DNA from: Fulvia fulva
Lineage: Eukaryota; Ascomycota; Dothideomycetes; Mycosphaerellales; Mycosphaerellaceae
DNA: 64,000 bases
Direction: 5' to 3'
Assembly (NCBI RefSeq): GCF_020509005.1
Contig: NC_063015.1
Coordinates: forward strand, 744,001-808,000
Shown piece after piece: positions 24,045-32,949 of this stretch. Position numbers and translations under genes: made by a program. The notes under the pieces are model-generated. The model was not told the origin of the DNA. It searched no databases and saw only the letters and a program-made list of their open reading frames with translations. Positions within the stretch are counted from its first letter, which is position 1. Every line of letters starts with the position of its first letter.

Positions 24045-25350
24045 TCAGATCTCTTCAGCGACTTCCTGCAACAACGCCATCTTCTCCCACTGTCTTTCAA
24101 TGGTCATGCCTTCTCCTATCTTATCCTCGAATGTGGCAAAGCCACACTGTGGTGAAATTGCCAGATTTGCTGCTAGTACCGCTTGTATAGACTCGCCGTG
24201 AGCAGTCGCCAGCACTTTGGCAGCTTCGTGAATGCGAGCCTCCAGCATCTCTTTATTCTCCAGGGCTCCGTCTTTGGTGCTTACCTGTCCCCTCCGGTTA
24301 GCTATGTGTCAATGGGATCATGCAAGGGATGATTCTACTATGTTGCAGGAGAGTCATTGAACATCTGCGTTAGGTATTGCTTACCAGGCCCAGAACCACC
24401 GCTTTGTCCCGCGGCAAGTGCTGTAGTGGACTGAAGTCACCATGCTCCGGACGGTCCCACTCGAGCAGGAACAGCTGATATGCAGATTCCTTGAACATTC
24501 TCTCTACAAGGATGTTGTATCCTCCCTGTAGCGTGGCAATGCCAGGTATGTTGCCTCGACACATATGATGGCCAATGTTGAGAACATGAGGCAAGCTTTG
24601 AAGCATGCGATTATGCGCCGCGATGTGGAGACCGACCAGGTCCTCAACATCTGTACCGTGCTGACGGAGGACTGGAGCCCATGCAAATTCACCCTCTGTG
24701 TAGATCATGGCTAGCAATAGATCGTCGACCTGGATGCTGCGAACACCCTCGTTGTATACATCTATGATCTCTTCGTGAAGTGCATCGGCGATGTCCGCGA
24801 GATAAGCCTCGTCGTTAGTGTAGCCGGACGACTCTGTGTAAGGTTTCTCAAGCATCTCATGCCACCACGTAGGCGTCAGTACAGTCACCTTAGCATGTCG
24901 CCATTGCTCGCGTGGAAGCTTGTTCCTAAGACGCAGCCACCCGTCCATATAGGCGCTCTTGATCCGCTCGATCTTCCCGACAGCGATCTTGGCCATGCGG
25001 GCCGTGCGTCCCATGTTCTTGAGCCATTCGTTGACAGGGAACCCCAGACGCCACATGCCACTGTCGAAACGGACTGGTTCGAACTTGAAGCCAGACAATG
25101 AATCGAAAAGGCCATCCCAAAAGGCCATTCGCTCGAATTCGCCTGTGATGATGGTAGTGATGCCTCGGTCCAGCTGTTGCTTTACGACGCCTTTCAACGC
25201 TTTTGCTCGCCAGGCTTCAATCGCAGACATCTGCTGCTCCGTACCGCCATGGTAGCGATCGATGTCTTCGAGGATGTGGTCTTGTGCTTCCTTGAGAGGT
25301 CCAGGGCGGATCAGAGAGCCAATGTGGTCGACTCGGTAGGGAGGAGACAT
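24045..25350 (-). CDS. MetE-like (cobalamin-independent methionine synthase C-terminal domain) methyltransferase
   Basis: Two exons: 25350-24385 and 24284-24045, with a 100-nt intron (GTAAGC..ACAG), giving 401 residues. The start MSPPYRVDHIGSLIRPGPLK is typical of the UROD/MetE-like barrel. Candidate zinc ligands are H262 and C264 (NIGHHMCRGN) and C369 (ISPQCGF), which correspond to the His-x-Cys and distal Cys that bind zinc and activate the thiol in MetE. The N-terminal half of full MetE is absent, so this is a stand-alone C-terminal-type protein, common in fungi and often of unknown substrate. It may transfer a methyl group to a thiol, but I would not call it methionine synthase. Cytosolic by lack of signal. 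Exon 2 starts with the same GTAAGC as the donor. Confidence 0.85.
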
Positions 25351-25858
25351 TGTGAAAGCTCGTCACGATGGAAGCATATGCAGTGCATCGCTCATCGTTT
25401 AAATACACGATGAAGTCCGACGAAGACGCAGAAGAAGCACAATGAGTTGAGGGGTACGGCCGATAAGAGGCGAAGAGGGGATTTCATTGTCATTACTCGT
25501 CCACGTATGCGGATCCGCAGAGCGCCTATGTTATTGAAAAGTGGACCGTATGATTTGTGGATCGAAGGCTCGATGACCCCGGCTGATGAACTTGAAAGGC
25601 TGTACCATGTGATATATCGCGGCGCAAGACACCCTTTCAGTTCTTCCTGTTCTCCGCAGCTGACATCAAAGGCTATGGGACAGTATTCTAAAATCGCAAA
25701 TAGGTGAGGCAGCGACAGGGGTAAGATCTCCAGATCTAAACTGCTCTCGCGATTCTATAATAGTAAGAACGAGTCGGAAGAGCCTATGCTTAATATTGGC
25801 GAGATACTTTACCTCGTCTTTGCCCAAGCAGCGTCTTCGTATATCCTAGCAAGAGTAG
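25351..25858. other. Intergenic region upstream of the MetE-like gene
   Basis: Contains the MetE-like promoter. Short open frames only; no recognisable coding sequence. Confidence 0.5.
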
Positions 25859-26149
25859 AAGCTCGCAAAGCAAGAGCAGTTTCTAGACGTCGGGAGATCC
25901 GGCGCAAGAGCCCCTGGATTCTCACGAAAATCTACCCCGGTAGCTGTTTCACCCATTTACGATGTAAGAATACGGCAATACCAGGTAGTCGTGCACGTAT
26001 GTCGGAAATGTGGTCCGCCGGCAAACCTTGGGTTTGAGAGCAAGTGTTGGCGTTGTGGTCGGAGCAAGGGTACTGTGAAGCAATCTCCCGAAGGAGGGCT
26101 TGCAAACGAGCTTGAACACTGCTCTACTGGGATCGTTGCGCTGCGTTGA
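25859..26149 (+). pseudogene. Orphan RanBP2-like zinc-finger fragment
   Basis: An open stretch without ATG, bounded by TAG upstream and TGA at 26147-26149. It encodes one compact four-cysteine motif, CRKCGPPANLGFESKCWRC (26000-26056), spaced C-x2-C-x4-N-x6-C-x2-C. This is one residue longer than the RanBP2-type zinc-finger consensus (C-x2-C-x3-N-x6-C-x2-C). Such fingers bind RNA or ubiquitin. The flanking sequence is not recognisable. It may be an exon of an unannotated small gene or a relic. The overlapping frame 25786-26037 has no such motif. Low confidence that it is expressed. Confidence 0.3.
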
Positions 26150-26533
26150 AAAATACTGCAGAATTGGTATGCCTACGGCACTTGCTTGAGCGTGCCACAT
26201 CCCACTATTCCCGGCCAGCATCCGGCCGTGCTATGCATGACGTCCGGAGGCTTGCTTGTATGTCGGAGACGTGCTGACAATTCCCATCCTGAAGAGTGCG
26301 AATCCTGCTTTTGCACTGCCGTCCAGCTGGGTATGGTCTCTATCAACGTCAGACTTGTTACGATTAGAGATATGGCATCGCTACCATGAACATGGACAGC
26401 GATTGATCGACTCTACACACTTAGTAACAGGAATCCGATCAAGCCGAAAAGGCCGTGGCATTTGCGATGTATTTGAGGATCTCGCTATGCCAGAACGACA
26501 ATAGTAGCGACAGCTCCGGCAAACACCAACCAT
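26150..26533. other. Short region downstream of the lysozyme gene
   Basis: No gene supported. Contains the lysozyme-gene 3' flank; the stop codon TAA is followed by ordinary sequence with no clear polyadenylation motif that I would single out. Confidence 0.4.
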
Positions 26534-28047
26534 TTACGCAACAAATGCCTTGGGTGCGAGTGCCGCAGCATCGGTTGCCCGCGCCTCAACCAATGTCGTG
26601 AAGTCTGCCGCAGTGGTCGATGATGGAATGGGTGGCAGCGTAGCATCCTCCAGGATCGAAGTTGATGCTGGTGCCGTCGCAGCATCCGTTGGCTTGGGTT
26701 TCTGAGCCGCGGCAGCTTGGGCGTCATTGTCTGCCTTACGGTAGTATCCGCTGGAGCCTGTGAGATGAGAGTCAGTTCTGCCTTCACGACCCGACTCGTG
26801 ATCTTGACATACCGCTTCCGCCGCTATAGCCGCCTGTGCATCAGAGTCAGTCAGAGATGACATTGATGGATATATCTTTCGAGGCTACTGACCATAACCT
26901 CCTCCGCCAGAACTTCCACCGTACGAACCACCTCCACCAGAGTAAGAGCCGCCTCCTGAGCCACCAGAACTTCCACCGCTGCCCCCATATCCTCCTGAGT
27001 AACCTGAGTAGTCACCTGGGCTGTTGCCATAACCACCGTCACTAAAGTCTAGGTCAGCTGGGATGATCTTCAAGAGTACGATGTTGACGAAAGGGTTTCC
27101 CTTGCCACCCAAGGACTCGGCATCGGCAGTGATTTCGTTACGTGCAACTAGCAGAGCAAAGCAGAGGAGCCTTCGCGAGGCAGTGTTGCATCATGCTCCT
27201 CTTGAGGAAGACAAAGGAAAGATTGCTTACATGTAGGATCCTCCTGATCCACCCGAACCACCCGATCCCCCACTGTAACCTGAGTAGCCGGAATAACCTA
27301 GCATCAATCAGTCATGAGCGTAACAACATCAAGCTAAGCGTGTTGTACCACCTCCACCTATCTCGAGTCAGCGAAGACCAAACAAAAGCGAGAACATGAC
27401 TTACCACCACCTCCACCACCGCCTCCGCCTCCTCCGCCGCCACCACCGCCTCCTCCTTGACCACAGTTACCCGGTGCACTGCTTCCTCTCTGGAACAGCT
27501 GCACCTCCGATCGTCGACGGGCAACAAGACCATTCGAAACCTTCCCTCCAGCCTTGTTCCAGCGAGGAAGCTCCGCGGCAGCCACAGTATTCGGGTCTTC
27601 CCCATTATTGATACGTCGGACGAGGGAAGACCCCGCCATGCCATCCTGGCCACAGCCAACGTTGTAAGTCCAGGACACTAGGGCACCATACTGGTTGTCG
27701 TTCAAGCACTTGGAAAGAGAGTTGGTGAGGCAGGTGGCGTATTGCTGAATGTCACGAGCAAAGAGCTGTTGGGCGCTTTGTTCGGACAGTGGCCACTGTA
27801 CATCTTGACATTGGGCGTTGTTGGGTTTGCACTTTGTGGAGGTCCGTTAGAAAGTGAGCATGGCAGACCGAAAGCCACATACCCTATGCCCGTAGCCTAC
27901 AGTCCAGTAGCCGTAGCCATCATTGTATGGACGAGCCATGAACTTCTCATAACCCTGGATGAGCTGTGTTGCTGCTTGATTGATGCCATTTGCAGCGTGG
28001 GTCGTAGCAACGAACGCCGCAAGGGCGAGTGTTCTTTTGGAGTGCAT
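26534..28047 (-). CDS. Secreted GH24 (phage-type) lysozyme with Gly/Ser/Tyr tail, seven exons
   Basis: ATG 28047 opens a signal peptide (MHSKRTLALAAFVATTHAA). The mature domain starts as a T4-type lysozyme: E34, D43 and T49 have the 9- and 6-residue spacing of T4 E11/D20/T26, in GYEKF..YWTVGYGH. These enzymes cleave bacterial peptidoglycan. Exons by splice consensus: 28047-27883, 27831-27405, 27357-27349 (9 nt), 27297-27231, 27041-26893, 26833-26813 (21 nt) and 26757-26534, giving 298 residues. After the catalytic domain comes a poly-Gly run, then YSGYSGYSGGSGGS repeats, then GSSGYYRKADNDAQAAAA and an Ala/Pro/Thr-rich end. The tail resembles that of the gene at 31.9 kb. Exon 5 could start at 27147, but that breaks the frame. 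Likely extracellular and antibacterial. Hand-made exon model. Confidence 0.8.
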
Positions 28048-28116
28048 ACTGAATTCAGTCTGATCGATCTGACGTCCTGTCACGCCAGGAGTGGTCGGCA
28101 CTGAGCGCTGAAGTAC

Positions 28117-28122
28117 TATATA
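28117..28122 (-). promoter_or_regulatory. TATA-like box of the lysozyme gene
   Basis: TATATA about 70 nt upstream of ATG 28047, within GCGTATATAGTAC on the minus strand. The 31.9-kb gene has a TATA-like box at nearly the same distance. Confidence 0.4.
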
Positions 28123-29128
28123 CGCATATCGGTCTGGTCGGCTTGGAATTGTCTGTTCGACTTCGGCGGCTTGGTCGCACCACGTTGTGCAATCCAGTTC
28201 AGGTCGTCTATGCAGGCCACTATGACTTTCCTCGAACGGCATGGATGTGCAATGTTACATCGCGCAAGCGACGACTGAAAGCTGTTTCTTGATTATACTT
28301 TGGCTGTTCGATGCCAGCAACTGAATCCAAGCAATGCCTCGCATCCCTCGTGGCGGCACAAGCTCATGACCCAAGCCGAAGGCTCCGTCCGTGCATATCC
28401 CTCATAGCTTGTGCTGGTGATGGACGTGCATAGAAGACGCCGTTCCTGCATGTTCGCCTACAGAAGAAGCTATCTTGCTCGCTCCCTCGTAAGGATCTGA
28501 TCTCGTGGGTGCAACTCTCAACTTGGCGCCAGTCGTATATTGCGTTTAGCCTCACGATGCTCGTGATCTTCGCTGCAATGCCAGTGGTAGCGATCATATC
28601 TGGAATCGCCTGGCGTGCTTGGCATATGCAAGGAGCTCGCCTACCAGAACTATACCATAGCTCGATGTCTTGGCAGGGTACCAGCTGCCGCCAATTAGGA
28701 TGGTGCGAACGAACCACGCATCTTGCTCGAGACGTTGAGCTGCCTCTTCTGGACGGATGTTGTTGTATATGCTTTCGCGTGCGCACGTGGCTGCGGGTAC
28801 GCACAATGTAGATGGTTCACGACCTGCCTCTAGTGCATTCAGCTGGTAATGGCTAGGTGGTCCAGATTCTGCGTAAGCTGATTATCTTTCCACGCTATAG
28901 TGGTGGTAGGCGAGCGTAGGAAGCAGCTATATGGTTGGTGAAGGACTGAGACGTCATGATACGCCTATGTCTAGCCCACTCCTGCGGGAACAGACTGTGT
29001 CGTGAATCGAACTCCAGGCGTGGCAAGCGGAGGTGCTAACAGTTTAGATTGGCCGTGGCACATGACACGAGAGTTGACACGAAGCGATGTTACATGTTCT
29101 GAATGCGGAATGTTGTTGCGGAGCTCTA
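28123..29128. other. Intergenic region between lysozyme and arylsulfotransferase genes
   Basis: No gene firmly supported. On the minus strand, about 28594-28875 is an open stretch lacking ATG (it contains RPEEAAQRLEQDAWFVRTIL and GGSWYPAKTSSYG) with codon use like an exon. I find no partner exons and no family, so I leave it as a possible gene fragment. Confidence 0.35.
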
Positions 29129-30958
29129 TCAGCTAGGGTCGTCATCCTTGTCTCCAACAGGCGAGTACTGCTGATGCTTGAGCCGTATGCTACCTCGCCC
29201 TCCATCACAACATCGCCAGAGCCAAAGTGCTATGCATAGCATGAACACTATGGTGAGCAGGAGCGAGACTGCAAGCACATCGTCGTAGAAGTGATCAGGC
29301 CGCCGAGCTTTCGGCTTGGCTGTACTTGAGCTCGTGGGTGAGCTGTCGTTCTTGGAGGAGTTTGGTGTGGTTTGGATATCTTCCGGAATTCCTGATATAG
29401 GCATCTGTTCCCACCAGTCCGCGGGTGCAATTGTAAAAGAAGTGGCTGATGTACCAATGATTGAGCCATTGGCGGCTAGAGCTTCTGCGAAGACATCGGC
29501 ATGATAACCGCCGGCCTGAAACGTTGTCTCGAACCCGCTCTTCGTCTTCTCGCCTATGACTGTGCCATCTGCAGTCTTGAACCTCCAGCTGACCACTTCG
29601 GTGGCACCATTCCAGCTCGCGTACACGACTGTTGTGCTGGCTCCGGTTGCTCGCGAAGTGCCATAAGCGTACGCCTTGATCACAGGTGGCTCGCTCGGGA
29701 CACTGGTGAAATTGAACTTGTATGCCCGATACGTCACGAACCTGTGACTGGCGAATTGCGCCTCCATCAACACATCTCCGTTCGCACTATGCTCGCTGAT
29801 GTAAGAGTTCTCGCTCCAGCATACGAACGAGTTCTGATTTGCGAGGACCTGATGATTTCCGCGCATTCGAGTTAATCTGCCATCAGGCCGTGGAATCTCG
29901 CTTAGTAGGGACGCCTTCATTGTTCGCCGATCCAGCTTGACGATCATGGCTGAGGAGTGGTTCGCGTTCGAGACAGTATCGTCTGCAGCATTGTCGAGAA
30001 AGGAAATAGTCTCTGTCCCATCATCGTGGTGACGCCAACGTGCATCATGCTGCCGGCTGAAGTTGAAGTCTTGCTGGAAGGACGATTTCGAGCCACCCAA
30101 GCGCCAGATGATGGAGCCGTCTTTGCCCGAGATCTTGTATATGGTATCTGTGAATCTTGATGAGAGCATGTAGTCCCCATCTTCGTTCTTCTCGATAGAG
30201 TTGCCATGGAACCAGTTCCAAGCCTCGCGCTTGATGTTCGCGCCTCGGAACGGTACACTGCTCTCGGTCACGCTGACATGCCCACCACGAGCCGCCCACC
30301 ATTCGAACACCAGATCACCAGTTGTCAAGTCAACTTCTCGAAAGCCAATGTCCATGATCCAGCCGGAGTCCACATTCTGATTGAGAGCTGATAGATCCAT
30401 CTGCACTGGCTCGTGTAGGATGTGCATTGCTTTTGTGCCATCCTCGATCAGATTGAGCTCGTGCATGTTGAGATTATGCATCGTTGGAGGCACATGTAGC
30501 TCACCAATTGTGTCGAAAGAACTGTCCGTGATGATGCCATGCCCCTGCGGATCATCGACCCCACGAAATGGCGTCAGAATGGCTGATGTGAAGAGAGACC
30601 CATTGAACTCCCAAGCGCGGAAGTCGCATGTATTTTGGTTGCGCACTTTGCAAGCTCCACTCCATACCAAGTTTCCCAGACTGTCGTATATTGTTGGCCC
30701 CGTTTGACACGGCTGGTAGTATTTGTGTGCGTGGTTTTCCTGAAAGATCATGGCGTATGGTGCCACGAACCAGTAGCCCGGCGATATTCTGTCTTGGTCG
30801 TATATGGTGACATTGAACTTCGGCGTCTTGATCTCTGGCCTCGTAACGAAACTTGTTAGGTCAGAGTCGTCGCCATATGCGAGGTCGAAAGCAGCTTGAG
30901 CTTGCAAAGCGAACATGCAACACAGCAATGCTGCTTTCTTTGCACGTGAAGGCATCAT
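29129..30958 (-). CDS. Arylsulfotransferase-family protein, secreted or membrane-anchored
   Basis: A single open frame. The frame is open from 30973 but the first ATG is 30958, giving 609 residues. An N-terminal signal sequence (ALLCCMFALQAQA) leads into a beta-propeller-like body with repeating blade motifs: PGYWFVAPY, GPTIYDSLGNLVW, HNLNMHELNLI, IYKISGKDGSIIWRLGG, FSRQHDARW and RPDGRLTRMRGNHQVL. This pattern is that of fungal arylsulfotransferase-like proteins (the ASST fold), which in bacteria move sulfate between phenols; the fungal substrate is unknown. A Ser/Pro linker, one membrane segment near the C-terminus (VLAVSLLLTIVFMLCIALWL) and a short cytoplasmic tail follow. It lies between the two genes with the shared Gly/Tyr tail. 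Confidence 0.85.
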   Translation of the reverse strand: MMPSRAKKAALLCCMFALQAQAAFDLAYGDDSDLTSFVTRPEIKTPKFNVTIYDQDRISPGYWFVAPYAMIFQENHAHKYYQPCQTGPTIYDSLGNLVWSGACKVRNQNTCDFRAWEFNGSLFTSAILTPFRGVDDPQGHGIITDSSFDTIGELHVPPTMHNLNMHELNLIEDGTKAMHILHEPVQMDLSALNQNVDSGWIMDIGFREVDLTTGDLVFEWWAARGGHVSVTESSVPFRGANIKREAWNWFHGNSIEKNEDGDYMLSSRFTDTIYKISGKDGSIIWRLGGSKSSFQQDFNFSRQHDARWRHHDDGTETISFLDNAADDTVSNANHSSAMIVKLDRRTMKASLLSEIPRPDGRLTRMRGNHQVLANQNSFVCWSENSYISEHSANGDVLMEAQFASHRFVTYRAYKFNFTSVPSEPPVIKAYAYGTSRATGASTTVVYASWNGATEVVSWRFKTADGTVIGEKTKSGFETTFQAGGYHADVFAEALAANGSIIGTSATSFTIAPADWWEQMPISGIPEDIQTTPNSSKNDSSPTSSSTAKPKARRPDHFYDDVLAVSLLLTIVFMLCIALWLWRCCDGGRGSIRLKHQQYSPVGDKDDDPS

Positions 30959-30973
30959 TATGCCGTTATTCAA

Positions 30974-31828
30974 CGCTCCTGTTTCAAATCACGCTGATTC
31001 TTCGCTTGACTGCCAGAATGGCTATTGGCGCCTCGTTCCCCGGCAAGCTCTTGTAAATCAACGACAGTCGTTGAGCTCAGTGTCTTGTGGATTGTTCCTC
31101 GTTGTCGCAGCTTCTCAGCGGTGTGTGCGTGGTTCGGACTCAGGTGAAACGCAAAAGATGACAATCCGAACGCACACAATAGCCGCACCCAGCTTGTAAG
31201 GTTGCATTGCTGTGTTCTCGACCACGTGTTGTCCCTGAAGCTTTGCAACGAACAGAACCTCAGAGAAGTCCCTACTGAACCACGACGATTTTTGCAAGAT
31301 CGCCAGCTTGGCTTGCCGTATGTGACGTCCAGATAGACAAACATTCAAGCTGCAGAGCTCTTATGCATATTTTCGCCTGTTTCATCCTGAACAAGAAGGA
31401 GGTTAGTAACCTTGTTTTAGCGCAAAGTCCAGAACGCCACAGCCGCGTATGCACAGTTTGTGCAGGTGATCTGCATATCTAGCTTGGTCCAGTGACCAAC
31501 ACACTATAGTCGTTGTCAAGATGAATCGAAGCTTTGTTGACCGATGTAGACCACATGGGTAGTACACGTTGATGCTAGTAGCCATGCGAGCCTCTAAGCG
31601 CCTGGCACGGTGACATTGCATCCATGTGCAATTGGGCCGAGCCGAGCAGATCGTTGCTGTTCTGGCAATGGATAGGCGAAATGCTTCATCAATAAGTTGG
31701 GTAGTCCAGCCAGAAGCGATGGCGCAGGCAACAAGGCTTTTTCAGTGCGGGACAGAAGGCCGTGGTGCTCAAGCAGAAGTCATGTCAAGGAAGAGGGAGT
31801 TAATCCTGTGTCTGGCAGCCACAAAGCA
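30974..31828. other. Divergent intergenic region
   Basis: Separates the arylsulfotransferase start (minus strand) from the small secreted protein (plus strand). Several short open frames on both strands; none recognisable. Confidence 0.5.
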
Positions 31829-31834
31829 TATAAG
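31829..31834 (+). promoter_or_regulatory. TATA-like box of the small secreted-protein gene
   Basis: TATAAG 68 nt upstream of the body of exon 1 (ATG 31902), in the context AGCATATAAGCC. Confidence 0.4.
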
Positions 31835-31901
31835 CCGTCTTGTCCAACATCAGCCTCCAAGGCATCATCACCTCTGACGATCACATCATCTTTCCATAAT
31901 C

Positions 31902-32892
31902 ATGAAGCTCTCTTCCGCTGTTATGCTGGCGATTGCCGGCTTGGCCGCTGCCGCTCCAGTCGAAATCTCGGAGAACGTCAAGAACATCTTCGAACGTCAA
32001 CAGCAGACATGTGTTCGTGTTGGCCAGAGCTGTCAACAGAAGCCTAATGGCTGCTGCAACCCACAGCAGAACTTCTGCAACCAGACATTTGTCTGCCAGT
32101 CCAGGTCCGGCGGTGGCGGTGGCGGGGGCGTGAGTCCTTTCCAGTCCAATTCCTATCGAGTCCGATGCTGACGATCACCCAGGGCGGTACCCCACCAGGA
32201 GGAGGAGGAGGTGTAAGTACACAATCTGATAGTACGTAAGTTCAATAAATGCTAACAACATTCCAGGGTGGAACCCCGCCAGGCGGAGGCGTGAGTGCCA
32301 TTTGATTGAAGCTCGTTATACGAGGTACTAACACATCCTAGGGAGGCGGTGGCGGAGGCGGAGGTGGAGGTGGCGGCGGTGGCGGCTGTGAGTGTTTCAA
32401 CCCAAGCTCCTGATATGTACTGACTTCGATAGACTCTGGTTACAGTGGTTACTCTGGAGGCAGCGGTGGCTCCGGTATGTTGTCACATGGATCAGCTCGT
32501 GAACCTGGGATTTTGCGCGGCCCTAGGCTCCTGCTGCGGGCCGATGGTGTATGTTCACTGGGAAAAGCTGATACTGACACTTTGCGACAGGCTACAGCGG
32601 CTATAGCGGTGGCTCCGGTAAGGTGACCCTGTCTTTTCCATATTTGACAATGGCTGACTTTGTGCAGGTGGTTCAGGCTATTCGGGAGGAGGCGGTTCGT
32701 ACGGAGGCGGTTCGTATGGAGGTGGTGGCTATGGTACGCGCTCTCACGTTCGTGTAAACGACGGCTGCTAATGGCCTCACAGGTGGTTACTACCGCAAGG
32801 CCGATGCAGCCGCAGCAGAGCCTCCAAAAGAGGACCCAACCACTCAGATCACCGCGCCACCACTCGAGACTGTTGCAGAAGCAGCAGTTTAG
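31902..32892 (+). CDS. Small secreted six-cysteine protein with Gly/Ser/Tyr tail, eight exons
   Basis: ATG 31902 opens a signal peptide (MKLSSAVMLAIAGLAAAAP) followed by a possible Kex2-like site (ER). Six cysteines (C37, C44, C51, C52, C59, C65) are spaced C-x6-C-x6-CC-x6-C-x5-C, the C-C-CC-C-C order of knottin/cystine-knot folds. Exons: 31902-32129, 32183-32212, 32267-32290, 32342-32387, 32433-32474, 32591-32617, 32668-32733 and 32783-32892, with GT..AG introns, giving 190 residues. The tail reads GGTPPGGG twice, poly-Gly, YSGYSGYSGGSGGS, GYSGYSGGS and GGGGYGGYYRKADAAAAEP, closely resembling the lysozyme tail at 26.5 kb. Small, secreted and cysteine-rich suits an effector, antimicrobial or wall protein; which one cannot be told. 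It ends 57 nt from the convergent TDG gene. Confidence 0.75.
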
Positions 32893-32949
32893 AAGTTGTG
32901 TAATCCAGATTATGACCCCCACATCGAATGAAAGCTGTCGTTTCCATGT

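Noticed and set aside
25786..26037. 83-codon plus-strand open frame with ATG
   Set aside because: Overlaps the zinc-finger-like frame and has no recognisable feature; Arg-rich composition looks like a shadow.
27042..27147. Longer exon 5 of the lysozyme gene starting at 27147 (ARNEITADAESLGGKG..)
   Set aside because: The reading looks protein-like and would shorten the intron to 83 nt, but the splice is out of phase by one base and gives an early stop. Kept as an alternative to test by cDNA.
28509..28811. 100-codon plus-strand frame with a membrane-like start
   Set aside because: Hydrophobic stretch only; the opposite strand looks more coding-like, and neither is recognisable.
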